Below, one piece after another: positions 34,792 through 43,799 of a DNA stretch of 64,000 bases. The stretch's first letter is position 1; each line of letters starts with the position of its first letter. Under the pieces are notes generated by a model that searched no databases, was not told where the DNA came from, and was given only the letters and a program-made list of their open reading frames with translations. The translations under genes and the position numbers were made by a program. The stretch comes from Salibacterium aidingense DSM 18341 (GTDB taxonomy: Bacteria; Bacillota; Bacilli; Bacillales; Marinococcaceae), in contig NZ_AUCI01000009.1 in NCBI RefSeq assembly GCF_000429685.1, positions 1-64,000 of the forward strand, written 5' to 3'.

Positions 34792-35486
34792 TTTCTTTAC
34801 AAAATGTAAGCAAACATTATTTAGCTAAAAAAGCGGTACAGGATGTCACGCTTCACATACCGGCCGGGGGGATTACTGGTCTTGTCGGGGAAAACGGCAG
34901 CGGCAAGTCGACGATTTTAAAGATGGTGTCCGGGCTTATTCATCCGAGCCGGGGAACGCTTCAGGTGGATCAAACTCCGGTGAATCGCAGAATCGCGGAG
35001 AAAGTGGCATTTTTGTCTGAATTAGATGCGTTTTATCGTTTCTATACCGTTCAAAATATGGTCGATTTTCAAGCTTCTCAATTCCGTGATTTTAACCGGG
35101 CGCGGGCAGAAGAAATGCTCACTTTTATGAAACTTGATCCTGACAGTAAAATAAAATCTTTATCCAAAGGAAACCGGGGGCGTTTGAAGATTGTCCTCAC
35201 CCTTGCAAGAGATGCCCCGGTTATATTAATGGATGAGCCGTTGTCCGGACTGGATCCTATGGTCAGGGATTCTATTGTAAAAAGTTTGATTTCTTTTATT
35301 GATGTAGAACGTCAGACTGTGGTAATGACTACCCATGAAGTGAACGAGATGGAACCTTTATTTGACAGGGTGATAGCGATTAAAGATGGAAAAATTTTAG
35401 GAATGGCGGAGACGGAAGATATACGAACCAGCCAGGGGCTGCGGGTAGTGGACTGGATGGCCGAACACTACAAAAACCAGGATTAA
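34788..35486 (+). CDS. ABC transporter ATP-binding protein (YtrB/BcrA-like)
   Basis: The protein has 232 residues. Walker A is GENGSGKST, the Q-loop region reads VAFLSELDAFYRFYT, the signature is LSKGNRGRLK, and Walker B is VILMDEPLSGLDPM with the switch histidine in TTHEVNEME. The charged signature is typical of YtrB/BcrA-like drug or peptide export ATPases. The ATG overlaps the GntR stop, so the stoichiometry is probably coupled. Confidence 0.93.
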   Translation: MISLQNVSKHYLAKKAVQDVTLHIPAGGITGLVGENGSGKSTILKMVSGLIHPSRGTLQVDQTPVNRRIAEKVAFLSELDAFYRFYTVQNMVDFQASQFRDFNRARAEEMLTFMKLDPDSKIKSLSKGNRGRLKIVLTLARDAPVILMDEPLSGLDPMVRDSIVKSLISFIDVERQTVVMTTHEVNEMEPLFDRVIAIKDGKILGMAETEDIRTSQGLRVVDWMAEHYKNQD

Positions 35487-35541
35487 CGTTCCGGAGATGT
35501 ATGTTATGATAGGGAAAACGACGATGAAGTAGGCTTGGGTC

Positions 35542-36609
35542 ATGTTTACTAAAATAAAAGCGAAACGGTTTAAGTTTTTAGGTGCCAGGTTAATAAAAAC
35601 AGGAATTGCGGTTTATGTCGCTGCCTTTATCTGTCATTGGGCAGGGCTTCCGGCTGCATTTGCCGTCATTACAGCCATTGTCACACTCGAACCAACCGCA
35701 GCAGCCTCCATAAGAAAAGGGATAAAACGGTTTCCTGCTACACTGATTGGAGCCGCTCTGGCGGTTACTGCCGTATCCATTTTTGGTCATAACGCAGCAG
35801 CCTATGCTATTGCTGCCGTGTTTACTATTTATGCATGTAATCTTCTGCATTTAGAAGTAGGAACGCTGGTGGCGACGTTGACAGCGGTAGCTATGATCCC
35901 CGTTACAGAAGGAGCTTACTTCCTGTCCTTTGTGGAAAGGGCAGGAACTACTACGATCGGGCTGGCCGTATCGGCGATGGTCAATTTCTCTATTTTACAC
36001 CCGCGTTTTTCAGAGTTAATCTCGGCAAAAAATACAAGAATCATTGATGAAATAACGACAGTGCTGGAGAAACGAACGGAGGAGCTTTGTCAGGATAAAC
36101 CGGCTTCCAAGTCCACCCGCCAGCGTTTTCAGCAGCTGCAGAAGAATATCGACCGTGCCATGGACCTTGTTTACTACCAGCGGGAAGAATGGAAATATCA
36201 CCGGTATAGCGCCAAGTATATTGATTATTTCACTTATGAAAACCGCCGGCTGGAGGCACTGGAGAGGATTGTTTACCATATAAACAGTTTGTTTATGCTG
36301 AGAGAAGTAGACGATACCTTTCATTATGGAGAAAAGGAATTGTGCGTGCGGGGGTTTCAGTCGATTATTACGGTGTTGAATCACCCGGAGCACCATATTC
36401 CCAAAGAACATCACGAGCTTGTCTCTGAGGTAGACCATCATTTCTGGCATATTCAGGAAACTCATCCTGATATGATCTCTTATCGGTATCATCATCAGTT
36501 TTCCAAAGAAATTATTGTATTTTATGTTATTTTATCTATTCATGATCGTCTGGAAGATATGGAGCAATTACATCAGAGGCATCAAAAAAAGCACAGCCTT
36601 CCTTCATAA
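35542..36609 (+). CDS. Aromatic acid exporter family protein (ArAE_1/FUSC-like)
   Basis: This membrane protein has 355 residues. The N-terminal half has about five hydrophobic helices with the family marks RLIKTGIAVYVAAFIC, ITAIVTLEPTAAASIRKGIKRFPATLIGA and LEVGTLVATLTAVAMI. The C-terminal half (about 165-355) is soluble, helical and rich in His, Tyr and charged residues. Related B. subtilis proteins (YgaE/YqjA type) have no firmly known substrate. The ribosome site is weak (TAGGC/TTGGG), and a promoter candidate TTAACG-16-TATGAT lies upstream. Confidence 0.83.
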   Translation: MFTKIKAKRFKFLGARLIKTGIAVYVAAFICHWAGLPAAFAVITAIVTLEPTAAASIRKGIKRFPATLIGAALAVTAVSIFGHNAAAYAIAAVFTIYACNLLHLEVGTLVATLTAVAMIPVTEGAYFLSFVERAGTTTIGLAVSAMVNFSILHPRFSELISAKNTRIIDEITTVLEKRTEELCQDKPASKSTRQRFQQLQKNIDRAMDLVYYQREEWKYHRYSAKYIDYFTYENRRLEALERIVYHINSLFMLREVDDTFHYGEKELCVRGFQSIITVLNHPEHHIPKEHHELVSEVDHHFWHIQETHPDMISYRYHHQFSKEIIVFYVILSIHDRLEDMEQLHQRHQKKHSLPS

Positions 36610-36629
36610 GGAAGGTCGTGCTTTTTTTT
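36584..36629. terminator. Bidirectional terminator between ArAE and amidase genes
   Basis: A long stem (GCAC..CCTTCCTT with AAGGAAGG..GTGC, CAT loop) is flanked by seven A and eight T, so it can work for both convergent genes. Confidence 0.92.
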
Positions 36630-38349
36630 ACCAATTGTAATAATTGTCAATTCCGTCAAATATAGCGTCTGCCGCCTCGTCGGGGTAGCTCTCCTGCTTC
36701 ATTCGCTGTGCATCATCCGGGTTGGTTACAAAACCAAGTTCAATTAAGCTGCTTGGCATGGTCGTGTTTTTAATAACGACAAATCCCGCATCTGAAACAC
36801 GGCGGTCGCTCATGCCGGTTTGGTTGACGAGTTCTTCCTGAATGGATTCCGCCAGGGCCCGGCTCTCGGATCCTTTATAATTGTTGTTGTAATAGGTTTC
36901 CGCGCCATGAGCGGATGCTTTGTACGCATTGGAATGAATACTGATGAAAGCATCAGCATCAGCGGATTCGGCGACTTCCACCCGCTCATTCAAGCCGAGA
37001 AAGGTGTCATCGGAACGGGTCATAACAACATCCACATCCGCCTCTTCCAATCGTTCTTCTACTTCCAGTGCTACATCCAGATTAATGTCTTTTTCAATCA
37101 GACCATTGCCGGATGCGCCATTATCATGATCTCCGTGCCCTGCATCCACCACGATGGTCTGATTCGTGAGGGCGTCTTCGCCGGGTTCTTTTTCCTGAAG
37201 GTAGTAACGATGGACATATCCTTCTCCATCTCCGTAGTCGACAAGTGCCCAGTCTTCTCCAGTATGTTCGTATACATCAACCGTATCTCCGCTGTTCAGC
37301 TTGGAAATGACGTCTCCATCTGTACTGCCGTCTGTCCTGACATTCAGATCATCTACTGTGACTTTTGCGACAGAGATTATATTTTCTTTGTCCACATCAT
37401 CTGGCACATCGGCCGTTCCTTCTTCCGGGTTCTCCCCTTCCGTTTCATCCGGTATTTCTTCTGATTCTTTCTCATCTGAATCAATGTTATCCGCATTATT
37501 AATATAGTTTCCATGCACGTAAGCCCATGTCCCCTCGTGTTCTACTTTGAGCCAGTCTCCGTTCCTATCGTAAATGTCGATCGTCGTCCCATCTTCAAGC
37601 TTGTCCAAAGATTCGTAGGAGACATCCGGACCGCTTCTAACGTTTAAAGGAGTGTCCGCATCGACTTCCCCTTTATACATCACATTATCGTCAGCCAAAT
37701 CTTCTTCGGACGGAGAATCTTCACTGGATTCAATATTTTCTTCCAAGGCTCTCGCAAGATAAGCGGAGAATTCCGCACGGGTTGCGGGACTGTTCGGATC
37801 AAACTCTCCTTCGTTTTCAATAATGCCCTGATCTACAAGCGTGGTTATGTATTCTTCTGCCCAAAATCCATTCTCGATGTCGTCGAATTGAAGGGAAGCA
37901 TCAGGGTCGGCCTGTTCAAAAAGTGCCCGGGAGACAACAGCTGCTACCTGCGCTTTTTCTATCTCCCCATTCGGATCAAATTCTCCATTACTCCCCTGGA
38001 AAATATCCAGCTCAGCTGCTCTTTCAATGCTGGCATAGGCCCAGAATTCTGTGTCTACATCCGTAAAGGCAGCAGAAGACGAATATAAACCTTCTTCTCC
38101 CAGTGCGCTGGTCATCATAACAGATGCCTGGGCCCTGGTGAGCGGCTCTTCTGGACGGAATTCTCCGGACTCATCTCCGGAAGCAACACCCTGCTCTGTC
38201 AGATAGGCAATTTCTTCTGCCGCCCAGTAACTGCTGCTTACATCAGAATAGCGGTCGCTTGCTTCCGCTTGATTCTGGGAGAGAGCGGGGAGGACAGATA
38301 TCGTTAACGCCGCTGCCATCATAGAATATGAGATTTTTTTATAAAAAAT
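36628..38349 (-). CDS. N-acetylmuramoyl-L-alanine amidase with SLH and SH3b domains (ATT start likely)
   Basis: This exported cell-wall hydrolase has about 573 residues. After a signal peptide (FYKKISYSMMAAALTIS, cut near QAEA) come three SLH repeats (about 30-205) that hold it to the wall, an acidic linker, and two bacterial SH3 domains (about 220-280 and 320-380). The Amidase_3 domain (about 395-573) has zinc ligands in DAGHGDHD, the E of LIEKD, SIHSNAY and the catalytic E of SLIELGF. The open frame reaches a TTG at 38394, but AGGAGG (38358-38363) stands exactly eight bases before ATT 38349, and that start gives a normal signal peptide. ATT initiation is rare, so a TTG start is the alternative. 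Confidence 0.88.
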   Translation of the reverse strand: MFYKKISYSMMAAALTISVLPALSQNQAEASDRYSDVSSSYWAAEEIAYLTEQGVASGDESGEFRPEEPLTRAQASVMMTSALGEEGLYSSSAAFTDVDTEFWAYASIERAAELDIFQGSNGEFDPNGEIEKAQVAAVVSRALFEQADPDASLQFDDIENGFWAEEYITTLVDQGIIENEGEFDPNSPATRAEFSAYLARALEENIESSEDSPSEEDLADDNVMYKGEVDADTPLNVRSGPDVSYESLDKLEDGTTIDIYDRNGDWLKVEHEGTWAYVHGNYINNADNIDSDEKESEEIPDETEGENPEEGTADVPDDVDKENIISVAKVTVDDLNVRTDGSTDGDVISKLNSGDTVDVYEHTGEDWALVDYGDGEGYVHRYYLQEKEPGEDALTNQTIVVDAGHGDHDNGASGNGLIEKDINLDVALEVEERLEEADVDVVMTRSDDTFLGLNERVEVAESADADAFISIHSNAYKASAHGAETYYNNNYKGSESRALAESIQEELVNQTGMSDRRVSDAGFVVIKNTTMPSSLIELGFVTNPDDAQRMKQESYPDEAADAIFDGIDNYYNW

Positions 38350-38440
38350 GACAAAATCCTCCTCTCGTATTATCTTTCTGCTAATATAAGGCAAGATTCT
38401 CCATACTTTTCATCCTGAAACTAGAATATCATGGTAAGCT

Positions 38441-38446
38441 ATTATA
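38441..38446 (-). promoter_or_regulatory. -10 box of the amidase gene
   Basis: A perfect TATAAT on the minus strand lies about 90 bases before the gene, next to the dyad AGACTAGTCT (38446-38455). No good -35 box is seen. Confidence 0.4.
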
Positions 38447-38504
38447 GACTAGTCTTTCTATAAGAATTATTAAAATTGGGAAAAAAATAATAGCGTTTCT
38501 TCAT

Positions 38505-38535
38505 AAAAAAACCCGGCAAAACGCCGGGTTTTTTC
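38505..38535. terminator. Terminator of the AgcS symporter gene
   Basis: AACCCGGC and GCCGGGTT form a stem with a short loop, with seven A before it and six T behind it. Confidence 0.85.
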
Positions 38536-38538
38536 CTG

Positions 38539-39990
38539 CTATTCTTCCTGATCGGATGATCCTGGCTTTTTCTGCCATGCGTCCATGTTTCGCAGCCCTG
38601 GAATGCTGTTATTATAAAAGACCGGATCATGCCCCAGTCTCCGCTGGCTCTGGTAATCTTCAAGGGCGGCCACAGCGGTTTTCGTTAATAAAGCAACGGC
38701 AATTAAGTTGACAAGGGCCATGGAGCCCATGAAAATATCAGCAAGCGCCCAAATCAGGTCAAGCTGACTGATGGAACCGATTATTACCATGATGAGAAAG
38801 GCTACCCGGAATATTTGAATGTATACGGGATTCTCGGAAATAAATTCAATATTATTGGCACCGTAATAGTAGTTGCCCAATAAAGAACTAAACGCGAAAA
38901 AGAAAATAGCAAGCGAAACAAAGGTTTGCGCCCAGCCGCCAAGGTGCGTATCAAGGGCAAGTTGTGTTAATTGAATGCCATCCGTCTCATTAGAAGTATG
39001 AACACCAGCCAGGATAATAATGAAGGCAGTAGAGCTGCAGATAATCAGGGTATCTGTAAAAACCCCGAGTGTCTGAACGAGTCCCTGCTTCACCGGGTGA
39101 CTCACGTGAGCGGTAGCAGCGGCGTTTGGTGCACTACCCATACCAGCTTCGTTGGAGAATAAGCCACGCTGTACGCCGTTCATAATGGCAGCACCTAAAC
39201 CACCGCCGGCAATTTCGCGGATGCCAAACGCATTGGTGAAGATGAGGGAAATAACCTCCGGAAGCATCCCTATATTAATTATCATAATAATCAAGGAAAC
39301 AATAATGTAGATAATAGCGAAAAAGGGCACAATAAATTCGGTGACGACGGCAATACGACGAATTCCCCCGTAAATAATAATACCGATCATAATCGCGATC
39401 GCTAAACCGACCCAGTATCCTTCTATGCCATAGGCTCCTGTAAAGGCCTGAGAAATCGTGTTGGACTGAACTCCGTTAAAAATAAGACCAAAACATAACA
39501 TAATAAGGATGGCGAATAGTATCCCCATCCAGCGCATGCCCAACGCTTTCTCCATATAATACGCCGGCCCGCCGCGATAACCGTTATCCACCTTTACTTT
39601 ATACATTTGCGCCAATGTGCTTTCCACAAACCCGGTGGCAGCCCCAAATAATGCGATAACCCACATCCAGAAAACGGCTCCCGGACCTCCGGCCGTGATA
39701 GCGAGCGCCACTCCGGCCAGGTTGCCTGTTCCTACTCTGGCTGCTGTACTGATGGTGAATGCCTGAAACGGGGTGGTCCCCTTTTTTTCTTTAAAAACAG
39801 ATCGGTTTGTCCCTCGAAATAAGAGAGTAATCATTTCTTTTAACATAGTAAATTGAACGAAACGAGTTTTAATAGTAAAGAATAATCCTAAAAATAATAA
39901 TAATCCGATAAGTAGATACGTCCACAAGATAGTATTGCTGACTTCTACAGCTCCTCCAAGCCACGTATCCATGGTAAGCCAATCTTCCAT
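38539..39990 (-). CDS. Alanine/glycine:sodium symporter (AgcS family)
   Basis: This sodium-coupled amino acid importer has 483 residues and about eleven helices. Family marks are clear: FTISTAARVGTGNLAGVALAI, which binds substrate and sodium, GPGAVFWMWVIALFGAATGF, KVDNGYRGGPAYYMEKAL, and QRGLFSNEAGMGSAPNAAATA. The C-terminal tail after about 440 is cytoplasmic. It resembles B. subtilis AlsT/YrbD-type carriers. Which amino acid it moves (alanine, glycine or glutamine) cannot be settled from sequence. It is monocistronic. Confidence 0.93.
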   Translation of the reverse strand: MEDWLTMDTWLGGAVEVSNTILWTYLLIGLLLFLGLFFTIKTRFVQFTMLKEMITLLFRGTNRSVFKEKKGTTPFQAFTISTAARVGTGNLAGVALAITAGGPGAVFWMWVIALFGAATGFVESTLAQMYKVKVDNGYRGGPAYYMEKALGMRWMGILFAILIMLCFGLIFNGVQSNTISQAFTGAYGIEGYWVGLAIAIMIGIIIYGGIRRIAVVTEFIVPFFAIIYIIVSLIIMIINIGMLPEVISLIFTNAFGIREIAGGGLGAAIMNGVQRGLFSNEAGMGSAPNAAATAHVSHPVKQGLVQTLGVFTDTLIICSSTAFIIILAGVHTSNETDGIQLTQLALDTHLGGWAQTFVSLAIFFFAFSSLLGNYYYGANNIEFISENPVYIQIFRVAFLIMVIIGSISQLDLIWALADIFMGSMALVNLIAVALLTKTAVAALEDYQSQRRLGHDPVFYNNSIPGLRNMDAWQKKPGSSDQEE

Positions 39991-40084
39991 ATGCTCACTC
40001 TCCTGCCTTTTTATTGGATTAAAATAATATATATGTAAAATAATACATGTCCATACCCTATCCTACAACATCGTACATATCTTT

Positions 40085-40115
40085 TACATAACCTTCCTGT
40101 TAAACGGTTAAACTA
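40085..40115 (+). promoter_or_regulatory. Possible sigma-G promoter of tlp
   Basis: TACATA (40085-40090), 18 bases and TAAACTA (40109-40115) resemble the forespore consensus TG(A/C)ATA-17/18-CATACTA with one and two mismatches. This is expected for a small spore protein gene. Confidence 0.45.
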
Positions 40116-40147
40116 AACTTGAAATTTTTAAAGGAGGCATGCATAAA

Positions 40148-40369
40148 ATGGCTAAACCAGATGATCGTTCCAATAACGCGGAACGAATTGAAAATGCAAT
40201 CGGACATACGCTGCAAAACAGAAATGAAGCGCGGGATTTTGAAAAAGCTCATGCGGAAGAATTAAGTGAGGAAGAAAAACAGCAAATTGAAGAAAAAAAT
40301 GAACGCCGGGAAGAGAGCATTGAAGGTATGCGTGAAGAGATCAAAGACGAAGTCGAAGACAACCAATAG
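40148..40369 (+). CDS. tlp: Small acid-soluble spore protein Tlp
   Basis: The protein has 73 residues and is highly charged and helical. It begins MAKPDDRSNN and carries EEKQQIEEKNERREESIEGMR, both hallmarks of Tlp, a minor thioredoxin-like-named spore protein made in the forespore. An in-frame ATG at 40139 lies only one base after AAGGAGG, whereas ATG 40148 has a 10-base spacing and is chosen. Its presence shows that the organism forms endospores. Confidence 0.92.
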   Translation: MAKPDDRSNNAERIENAIGHTLQNRNEARDFEKAHAEELSEEEKQQIEEKNERREESIEGMREEIKDEVEDNQ

Positions 40370-40371
40370 CG

Positions 40372-40412
40372 AAAAAAGCGCGGCCCTTACCAACAGAGCC
40401 GCGCTTTTTTTA
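40372..40412 (+). terminator. Terminator of tlp
   Basis: AAAAAAGCGCGGC and GCCGCGCTTTTTTT form a strong stem with T-tail. Confidence 0.92.
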
Positions 40413-40451
40413 GTAAGATACCAAATCAGTGGTTAATCCATTAGCAGGAAG

Positions 40452-40474
40452 AAAAGGGGAAGCGTGTCCCCTTC
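40452..40474 (-). terminator. Terminator of the HAD phosphatase gene
   Basis: AAGGGGA and TCCCCTT pair. On the minus strand the stem is followed by TTTTCTT. Confidence 0.65.
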
Positions 40475-41338
40475 TTATACGTTTTGTTCCAGTATTTGAG
40501 TAATGACAGCTGCGACACCGTCATCTGCATTAGATGGCGCCGTGATGCTGCACTGGCGTTTAATTTCGTCTCTGGCGTTTCCCATAGCTGCACTGCAGCC
40601 TACAGCATTCATCATCGATAAATCATTAAAACTGTCGCCAATCGCGGCAGTATCCTCTAAAGAAATACCCTCCATATCTGCGAGATACTTCAGCATCTGA
40701 CCTTTGGAAGCGTGGAGATGCTCCAGTTCAAAATTGTGATCCCCCGACGAAACGAGGGTGAGCTGTTCCTCGCGTTGAAATTGAGCCCACCCCCTGTCAC
40801 GTTTTTCTTTCAGAAAGGAGAAAGCAAGAATATTATAAATTTCCACCTCCTCCTTTTTTATGTCGGCAGCCGAAGAGATGAATGCATAGCCGGATTGGTT
40901 AAACTGCCGCTTGGAGGCTCTCTCCAAGGCTTTTCTGTCTGTTTCGGGATTGGCTGACTCAAGACGGTCCAGCTCGATCGATAATAAATCCCGTCCGTGG
41001 TGAGGCGTGAAGATTGCTCTATTGGTAAATACTTCATAATAATACTCATTTTCTTCCAGCCAGGCAAGGATATCATAGGCCTGATGCTCAGCCATTGGTA
41101 CGGAAAGCTGCCGCCTGCCTTCTTTATCATGAAAGGTTGCTCCGTTGGCCCCAATAATAGGTAAAGCCAGCCCAGCTTCTTCGAGAAACGTCTGGGCATC
41201 AAAATGGGCCCTCCCCGTAGCAATGACAACTTTTATCCCCTGGCTTTGTGCTTCCTGAATGGCCTGCCTGTTTTTACGGGAGACAATCTGCTCCGGATTT
41301 AGCAGGGTTCCGTCCATATCAATTGCTATTAGTTTCAT
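40475..41338 (-). CDS. Cof-type HAD-IIB phosphatase
   Basis: This sugar- or flavin-phosphate phosphatase of the Cof/YidA type has 287 residues. Motif I is IAIDMDGTLL (nucleophile and acid aspartates), motif II VVIATGR, motif III the lysine of SKGQMLKYL, and motif IV IGDSFNDLSMM. A C2b cap lies between about 85 and 195. The frame is open to ATG 41356, but ATG 41338 matches the usual MKLIAIDMDG start and follows AAGGTG. Substrates of such proteins are usually broad. It is monocistronic and divergent from the flotillin gene. Confidence 0.92.
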   Translation of the reverse strand: MKLIAIDMDGTLLNPEQIVSRKNRQAIQEAQSQGIKVVIATGRAHFDAQTFLEEAGLALPIIGANGATFHDKEGRRQLSVPMAEHQAYDILAWLEENEYYYEVFTNRAIFTPHHGRDLLSIELDRLESANPETDRKALERASKRQFNQSGYAFISSAADIKKEEVEIYNILAFSFLKEKRDRGWAQFQREEQLTLVSSGDHNFELEHLHASKGQMLKYLADMEGISLEDTAAIGDSFNDLSMMNAVGCSAAMGNARDEIKRQCSITAPSNADDGVAAVITQILEQNV

Positions 41339-41439
41339 ATACTCACCTTCTCCCATATTTCTTCTTTTATTTTAAGACATCCTAAGTAATAACTCAATTA
41401 CTTGTAAGCGTTATTAAGGCAAAAAAATATAACATATTC

Positions 41440-41465
41440 TGAAACGTTACTGGTATGAAATCGTT
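41440..41465 (+). promoter_or_regulatory. Sigma-W-like promoter of the flotillin gene
   Basis: TGAAAC (41440-41445), a 16-base spacer and CGTT (41462-41465) match the sigma-W pattern TGAAAC-16-CGTA with one mismatch. In B. subtilis the flotillin operon is under sigma-W. Confidence 0.65.
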
Positions 41466-41500
41466 ACATACTATAGAATTTTTATAGGAGGTGTATGATC

Positions 41501-43063
41501 TTGGAAATAATTCAGGATATTTTTGGTTTAGTTATGACAGGAATTGTTCTTTTTGTACTATTGATTGCAGCAATCATTGGGTACATTATATTTAAGCGGA
41601 GCTACAAAACGGCAAAATCCAATGAAGCACTCATTATTACTGGAAAAAGACTTGGCAGTGATGAAAATGTGTTCACCGATGAAACGAACGGCCGCCGCTT
41701 GAAAGTGGTCCGGGGCGGGGGAGTATTTATCAAACCACTCTTTCAAGTCGCAGAACCTGTGGACCTGACAACATCCCAGCTTATGGTGCAGACCCCGGAA
41801 GTCTATACATCCCAGGGGGTGCCGGTTGTTGCGGATGCGGTCGCCATGGTGAAAATCGGGAGTTCGCTTGACCAGATTGCCAACTTTGCCGAACAGTTTT
41901 TAGGAAAGAGCAAAGAGGATCGTGATCAGGAAATTGTGGAGGTGCTGGAAGGGCATTTACGCTCGGCCTTGTCTTCCCTGACAGTGGAGGAAATTTATCA
42001 GAGCCGGGAACGGTTTAACGAGCAGCTTCAGGAAGTGGCAGAAAAAGATCTGGCAAAAATGGGATTTGAAATAACCTCGTTTGCCTTAAAAGATATTCGT
42101 GATGAAAATGGTTATCTGGAAGCGCTGGGCCGTCCACGGATTGCGGAAGCAAAGAAAAATGCGGATATTGCAGAATCTAACGCGGAACGGGAGACAAGAA
42201 TCCATCAGGCGCAGATGGATAAGGAAGCCGAAGAATCCGAATACCAACATAAAACCGAAATTGCCGAAGCCCGGAAAAACAACGAAATTCAGGAAGCATC
42301 CTTTAAACAGGAAAACGAAAAAGCACGGGCCCAGGCGGATCAGGCATATGCCCTGGAAAAAAGTATTACGGACCGCCAGTTAAAAGAGCAGGAAATGGAT
42401 GTCCGTGCCGTTGAATTGTCCAAACAATCCGAACTGGAAGAAATCGAAATCGAGCGGAAAGAACGGCAGTATGAAGGGGAAGTCAAGAAAAAGGCCGACG
42501 CCGAACGCTATGCGTCCCAGCAGCAGGCGGATGCGGAAAAATACCGGGCTATTGCTGAAGCGGAAGCTCATGCGGAGACCGAGCGAAAGCAAGGGGAGGC
42601 AGAAGCGCAGGTTATCCGTGAAAAAGGACAAGCGGAAGCAAAAGCGAAAGAACAGATGGCCGAAGCGATGTCTAAATACGGTGAGGCTGCTATCCTGGAA
42701 ATGATGATCAACATGATGCCGGACTTTGCCAAAGCTGTCTCTGAACCGATGAATAACATAGACAGCGTAAAAGTTATTGATACCGGAAGCGGTAAAGGAG
42801 TATCCAATTTGGCCGGCAGTGTCACAAACAATATGGCAGTGATGCAGGATACCTTAAAAGAATCAACCGGGATTGACATGAAAGCGCTGCTTGAAAACTT
42901 TGCTGGAAAAGGTACTGCTGCGTCCATTACCCAGGCGGCACAGGCTGCTGAGAATACAAAAGAAGAAAACACCGCTTCTGTGGGAGAAGAAGGTTCTAAC
43001 GCTGAAGCTGTCCGGCAGGAAACAGAAACGCCGCCGGAAGATGAGGAGAAAAAAGAGGAATAA
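41501..43063 (+). CDS. floT: Flotillin-like membrane scaffold protein
   Basis: The protein has 520 residues and organises functional membrane microdomains. A hydrophobic hairpin (about 8-30) anchors it. An SPFH/band-7 domain follows (about 40-215), then a long Ala/Glu/Lys-rich coiled coil (about 215-410) with repeated AEAKAEAQ-type motifs. The acidic C-terminal tail (about 470-520) is longer than in B. subtilis FloT (509 residues). ATG 41495 is only three bases from AGGAGG, whereas TTG 41501 has nine, so TTG is preferred. The NfeD-like partner gene (yuaF), which normally precedes it, is missing here. Confidence 0.93.
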   Translation: MEIIQDIFGLVMTGIVLFVLLIAAIIGYIIFKRSYKTAKSNEALIITGKRLGSDENVFTDETNGRRLKVVRGGGVFIKPLFQVAEPVDLTTSQLMVQTPEVYTSQGVPVVADAVAMVKIGSSLDQIANFAEQFLGKSKEDRDQEIVEVLEGHLRSALSSLTVEEIYQSRERFNEQLQEVAEKDLAKMGFEITSFALKDIRDENGYLEALGRPRIAEAKKNADIAESNAERETRIHQAQMDKEAEESEYQHKTEIAEARKNNEIQEASFKQENEKARAQADQAYALEKSITDRQLKEQEMDVRAVELSKQSELEEIEIERKERQYEGEVKKKADAERYASQQQADAEKYRAIAEAEAHAETERKQGEAEAQVIREKGQAEAKAKEQMAEAMSKYGEAAILEMMINMMPDFAKAVSEPMNNIDSVKVIDTGSGKGVSNLAGSVTNNMAVMQDTLKESTGIDMKALLENFAGKGTAASITQAAQAAENTKEENTASVGEEGSNAEAVRQETETPPEDEEKKEE

Positions 43064-43066
43064 ATG

Positions 43067-43100
43067 AAAGGAACGGGCATCTGCGGCCCGTTCCTTTTTC
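43067..43100 (+). terminator. Terminator of floT
   Basis: AAAGGAACGGG and CCCGTTCCTTT form an 11-pair stem, followed by a T-run. Confidence 0.92.
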
Positions 43101-43163
43101 AAGAAAGCGGGAAGAGAATGGGCAGTGATCGGACGGTAAAGGACATGAATAAGCCCCGTTATG

Positions 43164-43790
43164 TTAATCTGTTGAAATATATTGTTTCAGCTTTTCCAGG
43201 TGGCTGTAAATGTCTGCTTCCAGGCTGCGGTTGTAGAGAACGGCGGCCGGGTGGTAGAGAGGAAACAGGGTATAGGACGTATCTGTAAATAGGTACATAC
43301 GTTTCTCCCAACTTTCGAGACGCCGGATGGGGGAAGAGAAGAAAGATCCGGTTACCTCGGCCATCTGCGGCGATTCTCCCAGGAGACGCCAGTAGGCGGT
43401 TCGTCCCATCGGTACAAGCAGCTTCGGCCGGGCAGCTTCGATTTCGACATCAAGGATCGGTGCATGGGCAGCGATTTCTTTCTGGTTTGGGGTACGGTTG
43501 TATTTTTTTCCGGCATTTTTCCCTTTTCCCCATTTATAGGGGCGGCTGCGGACCGTGCTCGTAATATAAATATCTTCCCGTGTGACATGCAACTGCTCCA
43601 GAAAGGCATCAAAGTAACGGCCGGCTCTGCCGCTGAACGGCTTTCCATTATGTATTTCGGTTTCTCCCGGAGCTTCGCCGACAAACATGATCACAGGTCT
43701 GGAAGGGCCCTGTCCATAGACAAAGCCTTCACAATCATAAGCCGCGATTCTCTGATTACAGCGTTCGATTAATTCTTCTGAGACCATCAT
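43164..43790 (-). CDS. Uracil-DNA glycosylase family protein (family 4/5-like)
   Basis: This base-excision repair glycosylase has 208 residues. The uracil-binding motif reads VGEAPGETEIHNGKPFSGRAGRYFD, the second motif is PLYHPAAVLYN near the C-terminus, and PMGRTAYWRLLG lies between. Family 4 enzymes usually hold an iron-sulfur cluster through four cysteines. Here only C11 and C20 are present and the usual cysteine in the central motif is a serine (STVRSRP), so the cluster is probably lost. The start lies nine bases after the ligD stop, with AGGAG inside the ligD tail, so the two are probably one operon. Confidence 0.85.
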   Translation of the reverse strand: MMVSEELIERCNQRIAAYDCEGFVYGQGPSRPVIMFVGEAPGETEIHNGKPFSGRAGRYFDAFLEQLHVTREDIYITSTVRSRPYKWGKGKNAGKKYNRTPNQKEIAAHAPILDVEIEAARPKLLVPMGRTAYWRLLGESPQMAEVTGSFFSSPIRRLESWEKRMYLFTDTSYTLFPLYHPAAVLYNRSLEADIYSHLEKLKQYISTD

Positions 43791-43799
43791 CTGCTCCTT

